A stretch of DNA of 64,000 nt, taken from assembly GCA_050246115.1 (NCBI GenBank), contig JBFWWP010000021.1:42968-106967 (forward strand), in the 5' to 3' direction. Within the stretch, counting starts at the first letter, position 1; the number at the start of each line of letters is the position of its first letter. The notes beneath the pieces were generated by a model. The model was not told the DNA's origin. It worked only from the letters and a program-made list of their open reading frames with translations, and did no database searches. Position numbers and translations under genes: made by a program. The stretch is from JBFWWP01 sp050246115 (GTDB lineage Bacteria > Planctomycetota > UBA8108 > UBA1146 > JAJFFE01). Below are positions 1 through 8,525 of the stretch, piece by piece.

Positions 1-28
1 TTCTGAAAGTCCCCTTCGAGAGAGTCTG

Positions 29-67
29 AGGCCCGAAGCAAGCGCATGCCGCGCTTGCTTCGGGCCT
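29..67. terminator. Perfect 17-bp inverted repeat, terminator-like hairpin
   Basis: Bases 29-45 are exactly complementary to 51-67, with a 5-nt loop at 46-50. The stem is GC-rich and very stable. No T-tract follows on either strand, so it may be a factor-assisted terminator of a gene left of the window or a structured leader of the tRNA transcript that starts about 40 bases downstream. Confidence 0.55.
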
Positions 68-107
68 AGACAAAGGCCGTAGAGGAAGCTAGAAGACCCG
101 GACCCGT

Positions 108-181
<74 letters not shown>

Positions 182-399
182 GTCGTTCACCTCGTCACCC
201 CCTGGGACGCGTGCGCCGAACCGAAGTGAGGGGTGGGGGGCCCCGTCTCGCTAGCTCCGCCGACCGCCAACCGTACCGAGCCGCCCTCGCGACGGGTCCG
301 AGGAGGCCGACGACCCAGGGCCCCACGAGCGTCTTCCCGGTGTAGCTTCGAGCCGCCACCGTCTGCCAACGGCGGGTTGGCCGTCCGAAGTGCCGCGCA

Positions 400-999
400 T
401 CACGACGACCCATGTGCGCCGGGAACCCGCCGAGCGACCGAGTCGAGGCATACACGAAGCATCGTTCGCGCGCGACTCAACCGGGACCGTACGGTTCCTA
501 CGGGAACGCCAAGAGCCGTCGCGATGTCATCGTAGCTCTTCTTCTGGCACATGCGAAGCCACAGAACTTGCTGACAATCATCCGGGAGGCTGCCGATCAG
601 CGTCTCGAGTCCCCGATGCACTTCCTGCGCCTCGGCATCCGAAAGGTCCGCTCGGGGGCCGAGGGTTCGTGGATGGAGGAGACAAGCGTGCTTCTCGCGA
701 TCCTCTCTGCGCCTCTCGCCTCGGCGAATGTGTAGGCTCGATAGGCGGGCTCGATGGAGCAACGCCGCACGTGGTTCCGGGGGTAGCCCTGCCCCAGTCC
801 AGGCGCGAAACAGAGTGTCTTGCACGGCATCCCAAGCCAAGTCCGGAGACTTGAGGATTCGGCGGGCTACCTCGAACATCGATTGGACGTGGGGCTCGAC
901 GAGTTGCTCGAACTTCCCGATGTCCTCGGGATTGTGATCCGCGGCCGAGTTCTGCCGCTGCACCGGGGACAGATCATCGGATTCAGGCGAGGAGTTCAT
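400..999 (-). CDS. ECF-type RNA polymerase sigma factor
   Basis: This is a 199-residue sigma-70 family protein of ECF size. Region 2 covers about residues 30-75, including DAVQDTLFRAW. Region 4 lies near the C-terminus and contains LPDDCQQVLWLRMCQKKSY followed by the helix-turn-helix GVPVGTVRSRLSRAR. The linker between the two regions is short, as in ECF factors that lack region 3. I chose the ATG at 999 because GGTGGAG lies 3 nt upstream. A Met seven codons earlier (1020) has no comparable site. No anti-sigma gene with a recognisable zinc-finger or FecR-like domain is adjacent. The nearest same-strand gene upstream is the small Cys/His protein at 1362-1823, which might be its partner. Regulon unknown. 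Confidence 0.85.
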   Translation of the reverse strand: MNSSPESDDLSPVQRQNSAADHNPEDIGKFEQLVEPHVQSMFEVARRILKSPDLAWDAVQDTLFRAWTGAGLPPEPRAALLHRARLSSLHIRRGERRREDREKHACLLHPRTLGPRADLSDAEAQEVHRGLETLIGSLPDDCQQVLWLRMCQKKSYDDIATALGVPVGTVRSRLSRARTMLRVCLDSVARRVPGAHGSS

Positions 1000-1361
1000 G
1001 TCTCCACCTTCAAGTGTCATTCAGTCGACATGCTTCTGGGTCGAAGCGCCAACGATCGATTCCGCTGAGCCAGAGCGAATCGTCAGCGCTTGGTCCTAGA
1101 TCAACGCGTACCGCGCTGGATCCGGGACCGGACTCTTTCCGAGGGGGCTTTCGCAACGCCCGTCGTGGCTGCGGCCGAGCCGCCACCACTCCACCCCGCA
1201 GGTGGATGAGTCGATTTCCAAACGCACGCGTCCGCGCTGCGCGCTTCTCACGCAACGGGGTTCGTCTTGAACTTCCATGCACGCTGGGACCGGCGCGCTG
1301 CCCCGAAGGCAACGACGATCCAGAAGCGGGTGAAGCCGAACCCAACGCGAACGAAGCGCGT
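1000..1361. other. Intergenic region, no supported gene
   Basis: These 362 bases lie between the ECF sigma gene and the small Cys/His protein. Open frames here on both strands have biased, low-complexity Arg/Ser/Pro translations and no start site with a ribosome-binding sequence. The sigma promoter is presumably within it, but no clear -35/-10 pair stands out. Confidence 0.5.
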
Positions 1362-1823
1362 CTAGAGAATGGAGACGATCGAAGGGGGAGATGTCTTGGG
1401 AGCGAGGAGGATGAGGTACGAACTCGTTGCACTGATTCGGGGGGTGAGCGACTTGCAAGTGTTGGGGAGGTTTCGTCCGACCATCGAACATGGGTCGAAG
1501 ACGGTAAGGTCGAACGGCTTGGCCTGGCCGATCAGTAGACAAGGCTTGGCTGCCGCCTCGCCGGCCCCCGCGCGATAGCCGGAACTCTCGCGATTGGATG
1601 ACTTCCCCAAGGAGGCATGGCTATGCGAGGGGTCGCGATCGTGATCGCAAAGTACCTCGACGCGTCCGGACTGACAGAGCAGTCGGTGGGGCACCAGGGC
1701 CACGTGTCCGACGGCCACGAGTTGCGTGGCGACGAACAAGACTGCGACGAAGAGCGGCCTTGCTCGCCAGTTTCGTAGACGTCGGCCGCGTGCAACTCGT
1801 CGAGGGGTAACCCATGTGGTCAT
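1362..1823 (-). CDS. Small membrane-anchored Cys/His protein of unknown function
   Basis: The 153-residue protein has a basic N-terminus and one hydrophobic segment (FVAVLFVATQLVAVGHVAL, about residues 25-43). A putative exported part follows with PHRLLC, a second Cys and a His/Asp cluster (CDHDRDPSHSH). It ends with another hydrophobic stretch and LLAPKTSPP. The early HRLC, the His-rich middle and the C-terminal APKTSPP resemble short hypothetical proteins I associate with planctomycetes and myxobacteria, but I cannot name a family. Cys and His spacing would suit metal or redox sensing, which is inference. The ATG at 1823 was chosen because it just precedes the TM segment; its ribosome-binding site is weak. 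An in-frame Met at 2009 would add a low-complexity tail. It reads toward the ECF sigma gene on the same strand. Confidence 0.5.
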   Translation of the reverse strand: MTTWVTPRRVARGRRLRNWRARPLFVAVLFVATQLVAVGHVALVPHRLLCQSGRVEVLCDHDRDPSHSHASLGKSSNRESSGYRAGAGEAAAKPCLLIGQAKPFDLTVFDPCSMVGRNLPNTCKSLTPRISATSSYLILLAPKTSPPSIVSIL

Positions 1824-2183
1824 GAGAGTGAGAGTAACGGCTCGGCGTCGATCGTCAAGTTCCTCAGCACTCGACCGACTGTGCTCCAGAATTCCTCGAA
1901 GATCCCGCGAACTTTCTCGAACCGAGCGGCATCCACCGCCGGCGTTCGAGCAACTGGGTCCGAAGCAACCGGACGCCGCGCTGCTTCGGGACGAGCCCGA
2001 TCCGTCCACGGTGGTGCTTGCCAGTTACACAGCAATTCTCGACTTCGCGTGAACCAATCTCGCGCGTCCGGCATCTCAAGTTGAGTACGGCGCCGAGGCA
2101 CGCTGCGCAGCGCGCGGGCGAACCTCGGCGCCGCGAACCGGCTCTCGTTGGAACATTGCTCCCTCTGGGAGAAAGGAAGACTC
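1824..2183. other. Divergent intergenic region
   Basis: These 360 bases separate the minus-strand Cys/His protein from the plus-strand dockerin protein and should contain both promoters. No convincing consensus promoter, riboswitch or repeat was seen. Open frames here look like shadows. Confidence 0.45.
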
Positions 2184-3098
2184 ATGCTACGCTTGTCGTC
2201 GCTCTTGGCCGCCTTGATGTTCGCCGCCTCGCCTGCGCTGGCCCAGCACCCGACCGACGTGTGGGTCGGCCAGAACAGTCAAGGGCAGATCGCAACTACG
2301 GGTGTGATCGACCTCTCGACTCCTGTCCTGCTCCAGCCCACGACCCTGCTCGGCGGGTGGGCCTTCAATGACCCAGGCTTCGACAGCGTGGTGACCCCGG
2401 TCAACGGTGTCATGCCGGCTCCGTCCAACGCGGTCGTACACTTCAACCTCACGTCCGCTGCGCCCGGCCTCGAGGTCATCTCCGATGCGCTCGTGCCGCT
2501 GCAGCCGGGAGACTCGGCCGCTCTCGGCCCAGCGGGTTTCCACGTACACTTCACGTGGCACGTTCACGGCCCCGATCACCCGGAGTTTGACGCCCTGCGC
2601 GCTCACTGGGACTGTGTTTGTCATTTGACCGACGCGAGCGGAACCATGGCCCCGTCGGCGGCTATCCGCATCGTTTTTCAGACCGTCGAGGCTGATCTCG
2701 CCGACGTCGACCAGGACGGGATGCTGTCGCCGGCCGACCACCTTGCCTTCCTCCAGGTCTTGGCGAATCCCGCGGCCGCCTCGGCGGCAGAGCGCGCGTC
2801 CGCGGACGTGGACCTGGACGGCTACGTAACGGCCGCCGACGAGTGTCCGCTGCTGGCGAGGCTGGGCCTGGGTGGTTTCGTCCGTGGCGACACCAACTCC
2901 GATCTGACCGTCAATCTCGCGGACGCGGTTGCGCTCCTCGGCTTCCTGTTCGGCGGCGCTTCCCCACCATCGCCGATGGCTGCCGGTGACGTGAACGCCG
3001 ATGGCGACGTCAACGTCGCCGACGCGGTCTACGTGCTCAGCTATCTCTTCCAGGGCGGCACGGCTCCCTCGGCTCCGTTCCCGGATCCGGGTTGCTGA
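2184..3098 (+). CDS. Secreted dockerin-type protein, paralogue 1
   Basis: The 304-residue protein starts with a clear signal peptide (cleavage near ALA-QHP, about residue 20). A roughly 170-residue beta-rich domain with the His-rich segment HVHFTWHVHGPDH follows. Two calcium-loop segments come next (DVDQDGMLSPADH and DVDLDGYVTAAD). The C-terminus is a planctomycete-style dockerin pair, GDTNSDLTVNLADAV and GDVNADGDVNVADAV, ending in PFPDPGC. The ATG at 2184 has GAGAAAGGAAG just upstream, so the twelve codons before it are not used. The body is related to the next gene: both have a W/F-A-x-DDPGF-like motif and an xHxTWHx segment. Function unknown; EF-hand loops imply calcium binding outside the cytoplasm. 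Confidence 0.8.
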   Translation: MLRLSSLLAALMFAASPALAQHPTDVWVGQNSQGQIATTGVIDLSTPVLLQPTTLLGGWAFNDPGFDSVVTPVNGVMPAPSNAVVHFNLTSAAPGLEVISDALVPLQPGDSAALGPAGFHVHFTWHVHGPDHPEFDALRAHWDCVCHLTDASGTMAPSAAIRIVFQTVEADLADVDQDGMLSPADHLAFLQVLANPAAASAAERASADVDLDGYVTAADECPLLARLGLGGFVRGDTNSDLTVNLADAVALLGFLFGGASPPSPMAAGDVNADGDVNVADAVYVLSYLFQGGTAPSAPFPDPGC

Positions 3099-3131
3099 TC
3101 GTGCCACGATAACCAACAGTCGCTCGTAACG

Positions 3132-3168
3132 TCCGGCAGGCGGTCCGCCTCGGGGTCCGCCTGCCGGA
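3132..3168. terminator. 12-bp inverted repeat after the first dockerin gene
   Basis: Bases 3132-3143 pair with 3157-3168 around a 13-nt loop, about 34 bases past the stop codon of the first dockerin gene. There is no U-run. It is probably a terminator or mRNA 3'-end stabiliser between the two paralogous genes. Confidence 0.45.
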
Positions 3169-3231
3169 GCTCGCCGACAAATTCCGACTGCTTCCGTTTC
3201 AACTTCAATCCCCCCTAGGAAAGTGCTACCC

Positions 3232-4125
3232 ATGAACCTGCGAGTGTGCGTTCTCGGTACGTTGTTGGCAGTCGCAGGGTCTGCGGCGTCTCCCGTACGA
3301 GCGGGCGACGATCACGGCCACGAGGATATCACCGTGGGCTACGTATGCGTGAGCCCCGGAGGGCAACTCGAGATCGAGTTCGACTTCGACGAGATCACCC
3401 ACCTCGATCCGGTGACGGGAATCCTCGAGGGATTCGCACTGGATGATCCTGGATTCGCAACGCTCGAAGAGGACGAACTCGATGAGGGCTTTTGCGTGCT
3501 GGCCCCCGGTTCCAGTATCGTGTTCGAGATCGTGTCCATCGATCCCGCCCTTCGCGCGCACACTCCGGGGTTCACGGAAGTCCTCGATGGTCCCGGCGAT
3601 CAGTGGGCGATCGGTGCTCCCCCCTTTGACAGCCATTTGACTTGGCACATCGACAGTACGCAACCCGCCTACGTTGCCAACCAACTCGTATGGTCGGTGA
3701 CCTTTCGCTTGCTGGACGTGGGAACGACGGCCTATCTGCCCTCGGACGAGTTCACGGTAAGGTTCTCGAATGTCGAGTGCGAGGTAGGCGGTTGGCTGTC
3801 CGCGGACTGTAACCTCAACGGGCTCGACGATGCGTGCGAGCTCGCCATTGGAGGCTCGGCGGTGGATAGCGACGGCGATGGCCTGTTGGACGACTGCGAC
3901 TGCGATGTGACCACCCTAATGGCCGGTGATGTCAATGGCGATCAATCGACCGACATCGCGGACATCGTGCATCTACTCGATGGCCTCTTCGCTGGGGGGA
4001 GTCCGCCGGCGACGTTCGCGAGCGCTGACGGGAACGGGAGTGGGTTCGTCGACGTGGGCGACGCAGTGTTCCTGATCTCCTTCTTGTTCGAGGGCGGTCC
4101 GAGCCCGCTGTCTCCATGCCTGTGA
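3232..4125 (+). CDS. Secreted dockerin-type protein, paralogue 2
   Basis: The 297-residue exported protein has a signal peptide (cleavage near PVRA-GDDHG) followed by a His/Asp-rich start (DDHGHED). The beta-rich middle domain carries GFALDDPGF and SHLTWHID, matching the organisation of the preceding gene and suggesting a tandem duplication. A calcium-loop segment (DSDGDGLLDDCDCD) links to a C-terminal dockerin pair, GDVNGDQSTDIADIV and DGNGSGFVDVGDAV. The ATG at 3232 has AGGAAAG 8 nt upstream; a GTG three codons earlier is a poorer start. The stop overlaps the start of the following gene by 10 bases, so the two are probably co-translated. Function unknown. Confidence 0.8.
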   Translation: MNLRVCVLGTLLAVAGSAASPVRAGDDHGHEDITVGYVCVSPGGQLEIEFDFDEITHLDPVTGILEGFALDDPGFATLEEDELDEGFCVLAPGSSIVFEIVSIDPALRAHTPGFTEVLDGPGDQWAIGAPPFDSHLTWHIDSTQPAYVANQLVWSVTFRLLDVGTTAYLPSDEFTVRFSNVECEVGGWLSADCNLNGLDDACELAIGGSAVDSDGDGLLDDCDCDVTTLMAGDVNGDQSTDIADIVHLLDGLFAGGSPPATFASADGNGSGFVDVGDAVFLISFLFEGGPSPLSPCL

Positions 4126-5774
4126 CTCACACGAGTCGACACGTTCGGTGCGAGGCGGTGACGCGACACCGGCGAAGGGGGTTGAAGCTCCTGACACCCT
4201 TCGTCGCGTGGATCTGGGTCGGTTTCGTCGCGATCGCCACAGCACCGGCGGGCCCGCCGTGCCCAGCAAGCCCGGTCGTGCTCGCCTCCCCGAGTCCGGG
4301 GGCGGGTGACTTGTTCGGCGCTAGTTTGGCCGGCGAGGCTGCGTCGTTGATCGTAGGTTCGCGGGGAGCGAGTTCCGGAGGAGCCCCCTTTGCCGGGTCG
4401 GTTGGAGTGTTTCGCCTGCAAGCGGGGCAGTGGGTGCTCGCGCAGCAACTGGCGGCCCTGACGCCTTCTGCGAACGAGCAGTTCGGCTTCGCGTTGTCGC
4501 TCGATCGAGACCGGCTGGTTGTCGGCGCACCGAACAGCGACCTTGCGGGCCTCGATCAAGGCGCCGCTTTCGTGTTTCGCAGGCTGAGCGCGGACGCGCC
4601 TTGGGAACTCGAGGCAACGCTGCTCCCCATGGCCGACTCCGTTGCCGAGGCGTTCGGGCGGTCGGTCGCCTGTGAAGGATCGCGAATCGCAATCGGCGCG
4701 CCTCAGCACCCTGGCGGAGGTCGAGTCTATGTGTTCGATCGTAACCCTCTGTCGGGGCAGTACGAAGTCACGATTCCCACTCTCCCGGGAGGAGTGAGCC
4801 GAGGTTTCTCGATGGCCCTTTCGGGTGCGAGGTTGGTCGTGGGCGACCCGTCGGCCGAGCGGGTCGAGGTGCTCTTGGCAGGCAGCACCGGCTGGAGCTT
4901 GGAGCAAACCCTCACAGACTCGAGCGGCGGAGCGAATCCCGCGGCATTCGGTGCGGCCGTGGCCATCCGAGGTACCGAGGTCTTCGTGGGAGCGCCTCTT
5001 CGCGACCTGGCGCCTGGCGACGACCGCGGAGGGGTCCATCGGTTCTGGCTCGACGGCGATCAATGGGAGCCAGGTGAGATCCTGATCTCGACCGATCCTC
5101 GAGTCCAACAGCTTGGCCGTTCGCTGGTCACCTCCGAGGGCCTGCTCGTCGCTGGGGCACCCGCCACCTCGAATCACCTGGGTCAGTCGTTCGTTGGGGG
5201 AGCGGTCCTGTTTCGCCGTCCCCCGGGTGACGCGCAGTGGCTGGAGTCCGACGTGTTTCAGGACGCAGACGGGGAGTTTCTCGACGAGGCCGGTTCCGCT
5301 GTAACGGTGGGACCTTCGTTCGTCGCGCTTGGAGCGCCCCTACATGACGTTCCAGGTGCGTTCTCATCCGGCGTCGTCCAGGTTTTCGCTCGGTCGGAGG
5401 TCGACTGCGATGGAAATGGGATCGCTGACTTCTGCGAACTCGTGACCAACCCTGTTGCCGATGTCACCGAGGACGGAGTCCTGGACGTCTGTCAGCAGTT
5501 TCGCCGAGGAGATGTGAACGCAAGCGGCATGGTGAGCTTCCCCGACGTGGTGGATCTCCTTCTCTACCTCTTCTCCGAAGCCCGTGTCGTGCTCCAGTGC
5601 GAAGATGCCTGCGACGGCAACGACGACGGGCGACTGAACCTCGCGGATGCCGTCGTGTTACTCAACTACCTGTTTCTAATGGCGTCGCCGCCGCCCCCAA
5701 GCCCGGGCCCCTGGCAATGCGGCACGGATCCCACCCCTGACGTTCTCGGTTGCATCGCGCCAATGGGCTGCTGA
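4116..5774 (+). CDS. Secreted FG-GAP-like beta-propeller protein with dockerin
   Basis: The 552-residue protein has an N-terminal hydrophobic export segment (about residues 25-45). Several repeats of roughly 55-60 residues follow, with the form FG-x-ALS-x-D-x-LVVGAP-(15-20)-GAAFVFRR. These are typical of FG-GAP/integrin-alpha-like propeller blades; at least six copies can be recognised (LIVGSRGAS, LVVGAPNSD, IAIGAPQHP, LVVGDPSAE, VFVGAPLRD, LVAGAPATS, VALGAPLHD). A Cys-containing calcium linker (DCDGNGIADFCE) leads to a C-terminal dockerin pair (GDVNASGMVSFPDVV, DGNDDGRLNLADAV) and the tail CGTDPTPD. The start overlaps the preceding stop, implying coupled translation. Probably a cell-surface adhesion or structural protein; ligand unknown. 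Confidence 0.8.
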   Translation: MPVTHTSRHVRCEAVTRHRRRGLKLLTPFVAWIWVGFVAIATAPAGPPCPASPVVLASPSPGAGDLFGASLAGEAASLIVGSRGASSGGAPFAGSVGVFRLQAGQWVLAQQLAALTPSANEQFGFALSLDRDRLVVGAPNSDLAGLDQGAAFVFRRLSADAPWELEATLLPMADSVAEAFGRSVACEGSRIAIGAPQHPGGGRVYVFDRNPLSGQYEVTIPTLPGGVSRGFSMALSGARLVVGDPSAERVEVLLAGSTGWSLEQTLTDSSGGANPAAFGAAVAIRGTEVFVGAPLRDLAPGDDRGGVHRFWLDGDQWEPGEILISTDPRVQQLGRSLVTSEGLLVAGAPATSNHLGQSFVGGAVLFRRPPGDAQWLESDVFQDADGEFLDEAGSAVTVGPSFVALGAPLHDVPGAFSSGVVQVFARSEVDCDGNGIADFCELVTNPVADVTEDGVLDVCQQFRRGDVNASGMVSFPDVVDLLLYLFSEARVVLQCEDACDGNDDGRLNLADAVVLLNYLFLMASPPPPSPGPWQCGTDPTPDVLGCIAPMGC

Positions 5775-6090
5775 CCCCGCGAGGCGACGTCGAGAGGCAC
5801 ACGCCAATCGGCGACACGAGGAGTCGGACCAGACGGCCTCGTCCAATGGCTCGTGGCCCCGGGCCATCCTCGGCAATCCGATTCCCCATCGAAACCCCCA
5901 GTGGAACATCGCTGAGATGGCTTTCGGGGGACCTCGCGTCACGATGTTCGCGCACCACAGCCGGTCCGCGGCCCTCGTCGACGCGTGCGAGTCGCCGCAT
6001 CGACGGGCCTCGTCGTCGCGAGCGGGGCGGGGCTTCGGTACACTGCCAAGGGTCGGGCAGTGGTGGCGGCAGTCGAGTCGGAGTTCAGAC
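5775..6090. other. Intergenic region, no supported gene
   Basis: These 316 bases follow the propeller gene. The reading frame of the next gene stays open upstream to 5917, but its translation there is Arg/Ser/His-rich and the good ribosome-binding site lies at 6091. No strong hairpin or repeat seen. Confidence 0.4.
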
Positions 6091-6492
6091 ATGCGCATTC
6101 GGGTCCATCGCGCTGTGCATACGACTCTTGCCGCGGTGGGCTTGGGGCTGTCGATGTCGTTGTTGGTGGCGGTCGTCGACGACGCGTTCTCGAGTGACCC
6201 GTCGCGCTCCGTCTTTTGGTGGTTCGGGGGGCTCGGAGGCATCCTTTTGGTCTTCTGGTGCTTGCTCCGGCCGGCGTATGTCGTTCAGCGGCCGGTTTCG
6301 GCAAAGCGTGGCTTCCTCAGGTTCCTCGCTGCTCGCAGAGAGACGCGGAGCGCCCCGCCCTTGGACCCTGCGGTCGTCGCCAAGGATCGGAAGGCGGCGA
6401 AGGAGAAGTCACGGCGTATTCGCCGGGGGCCGCGGTGGATGAAACCGCCGATGACGGAACGCTACGGACTCAAGCTGCCCCCGAAGGACTGA
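6091..6492 (+). CDS. Small two-TM membrane protein of unknown function
   Basis: This 133-residue protein has two predicted membrane helices: VHTTLAAVGLGLSMSLLVAVV (about 10-30, including flanks) and FWWFGGLGGILLVFWCLL (about 42-60). A strongly basic cytoplasmic tail of about 70 residues follows, rich in Lys/Arg. The ATG at 6091 has GGAG 7 nt upstream. The tail ends TERYGLKLPPKD. No family recognised. It stands alone between two exported-protein genes. Confidence 0.55.
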   Translation: MRIRVHRAVHTTLAAVGLGLSMSLLVAVVDDAFSSDPSRSVFWWFGGLGGILLVFWCLLRPAYVVQRPVSAKRGFLRFLAARRETRSAPPLDPAVVAKDRKAAKEKSRRIRRGPRWMKPPMTERYGLKLPPKD

Positions 6493-6664
6493 TCGTCCCC
6501 GCTCGTTGCCGGGGCTCCCGCATGCCTCGGTTTCACATCGCTCCGGCGTCCAAGAGTTCGGCATCGGCTCGCCCCGCCGTTCCGAATCCGACCGCTCGCC
6601 CCCGAGCACACCCCGTTCGCTCCCTTCCTCGTCACGGCACGCATCCTGCCTAGGGGACTCTAAC

Positions 6665-6688
6665 GACCACGCTCTGGGTTGCGTGGTC
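6665..6688. terminator. 8-bp hairpin in the leader of the SdrD-B-like gene
   Basis: Bases 6665-6672 (GACCACGC) pair perfectly with 6681-6688 around an 8-nt loop. It lies 170 bases after the previous stop and 70 bases before the next start, so it could be a terminator or part of the 5' leader. No U-run. Confidence 0.35.
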
Positions 6689-6758
6689 ACTCATCCCGTG
6701 ATCCAGGTGGGGGGAAGGGTCCCTCGCACCAATGCGACACCAAGGAAAGGTGATTGTC

Positions 6759-8123
6759 ATGATGCGTAGTCTTCGGGCGCGAGTTGGCATGTTGGCGTTG
6801 GGGCTTGGCCTGCTCGGGGCGCAGCTCCAGTCCGTTCATGCTGACGGTACGGAGAGTCTCGGTACGCCGAGCATCGCGATTCAGAACGGAACCGGAATCG
6901 TCGGCGGCGGCGTCGGGTTGGTCGAAGGCGCAGGGATTGGTTTCGTCGACTTTGACGTCCCGCTCGATGCGACGATCCTGCAGGTCTTGGTCTATTGGAA
7001 CGGCTTCGACGAGGACCCGGCGCTCGAGGCGATCCGCGCGGTGCGTCTCGACGGCAATCTGGTGTTTGGCGACTTGATCGGCGGATCGACGCTGTTCTTC
7101 GGCAAGAACAACAGCTACACCTATCGCGCCGACATCACGGCACTCGGGTTGGTCGTCAACGGACCGAACTCGATCGAAGCTCGCGGGCTCAACTTCGACC
7201 ACGGTGACAACGGCCTCTCGATCGTCGTGATCGTCGACGACGGGTCGGCGAGTGCGGGCGTGCAGGTGAAGGACGGACAGGACCTCGCGTTCATCAACTT
7301 CGCTGCGCCGCTCGACACCACGGTCGCCCAGACCTTCAGCTTCGACGCCGCGGCGATCGATCGTGACACGGAACTGCTGATCCTGGCTGGCAGCGTCGAA
7401 GGGCCGTTCTCCGGTTCGGAGCCGAACCGTCCGACGATCATTCGGGTCACCAGCGGCGGTGTCGTCACGGACTATGCCGACGTGTTGGCCGCGAACGAAG
7501 GACCCGAGTGGGATCATGTCAGCATTGCGGTGACCATTCCCGCGGGCGCTACCGATCTCACCGTCCAGGCGTTGTCGGCGGACTGTTGCGCGAGCGGCAA
7601 CACCCCGGCCTCTTTCGCGTGGGTGTTCGCGGGCCTGACGGTGCCGGTTGTCGAGGAGGAAGAGAACCCGCCGGGCAAGGTCTGCGGGAAGGTCTTCAAG
7701 GACATTGACAACGACGGGCACAAGGACTGCCGCGAGCCGGCCCTCCCCGGCGTGACGGTGATCCTGGTGTGCGCGGGTCCGGACGGTCAACTGGGCACGA
7801 GCGACGACGAGAGCCGTTCGACGGTGACCAACCGCTGCGGTCGCTTCTGCTTCTACGACGTGCCGTCGCTCACCGCCTGCGAAGTGCTGATCGACGCGGC
7901 CCCGCTCTGCAAGACGTCTTGCAGCTCGGTGTGTCGCTGCCGGACGACCTGTCTGGTCCCCGGAGCTTGTCCGACCGTGATCTCCCTGACGCTCCAGCCG
8001 GGCGAGCAGCGCTGCGACCTGTGCTTCTGTCTCACCCAGCAGCGCACGTCGAGCCACTCCAACCACGGCTGCGGCGGGCACGGGAAGGCGAAGTACGGAA
8101 AGCGGCACGGCTGGCGCTGGTAG
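6759..8123 (+). CDS. Secreted protein with SdrD-B-like domain and Cys-rich tail
   Basis: The 454-residue protein starts with a signal peptide (MMRSLRARVGMLALGLG, cleavage near VHA-DGT). Residues about 30-300 form a beta-rich domain with no family I can name. From about residue 305 there is a Cna-B/SdrD-B-like module: GKVFKDIDNDGHKDCREPALPGV, interrupted here as GKVFKDIDNDG and PALPGVTVILV, then GQLGTSDDES and GRFCFYDVP. This module has unusually many Cys. A further Cys-dense stretch (CKTSCSSVCRCRTTC) leads to a His/Lys-rich basic end. ATG at 6759 (or 6762) is preceded by AAGGAAAGG at 8 nt. SdrD-B modules are usually calcium-stabilised stalk domains of surface proteins. A terminator follows. 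Confidence 0.75.
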   Translation: MMRSLRARVGMLALGLGLLGAQLQSVHADGTESLGTPSIAIQNGTGIVGGGVGLVEGAGIGFVDFDVPLDATILQVLVYWNGFDEDPALEAIRAVRLDGNLVFGDLIGGSTLFFGKNNSYTYRADITALGLVVNGPNSIEARGLNFDHGDNGLSIVVIVDDGSASAGVQVKDGQDLAFINFAAPLDTTVAQTFSFDAAAIDRDTELLILAGSVEGPFSGSEPNRPTIIRVTSGGVVTDYADVLAANEGPEWDHVSIAVTIPAGATDLTVQALSADCCASGNTPASFAWVFAGLTVPVVEEEENPPGKVCGKVFKDIDNDGHKDCREPALPGVTVILVCAGPDGQLGTSDDESRSTVTNRCGRFCFYDVPSLTACEVLIDAAPLCKTSCSSVCRCRTTCLVPGACPTVISLTLQPGEQRCDLCFCLTQQRTSSHSNHGCGGHGKAKYGKRHGWRW

Positions 8124-8525
8124 TCACCCCTTCCTGGATTGGGTTCTGAGGGCCCCGCTCGGAGCAGCGTCTCCGAGCGGGGCCATTTGCGTTGGACCCC
8201 GCCCGTGCCCGAGACCGTCCGCCCCTGGGCAACGGCGCTCGTTCCTGAGACTCGCCACCCCATGCGACGTCAGCGCAACACCTTGCGTTTGCGTCATCGG
8301 GCTGGCGGCCACGCAGCTTGCCGCTTGCCTTTCGTCCGGCGCCTCACTACATTCTGGGCGTTCTGGGCGAAGTATCGAAGCCTCCCACTTGCCGTGCCTA
8401 TCGACTGATTTCGCTTGTGTTTCGATCTCGGGGTCCGCGCCTCCCGTGGCGCGGGCGGGGTCGAGTTTCCGGTCGGCCGGTGCTGGTGGAGGGTTCGTCG
8501 GGGTGCAAAACGCGAGGGGTGTGGC
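8124..8525. other. Intergenic region before the giant repeat gene
   Basis: These 402 bases hold the terminator at 8151-8190, then the presumed promoter and leader of the giant gene. The frame of the giant protein is open back to 8415, but that stretch lacks a good ribosome-binding site. No promoter consensus is obvious. Confidence 0.45.
8151..8190 (+). terminator. Strong GC-rich terminator hairpin
   Basis: Bases 8151-8163 pair perfectly with 8172-8184 (13 bp) around an 8-nt loop, starting 27 bases after the stop codon of the SdrD-B-like gene. The following sequence is only modestly T-rich (ATTTGCGTT). Confidence 0.75.
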
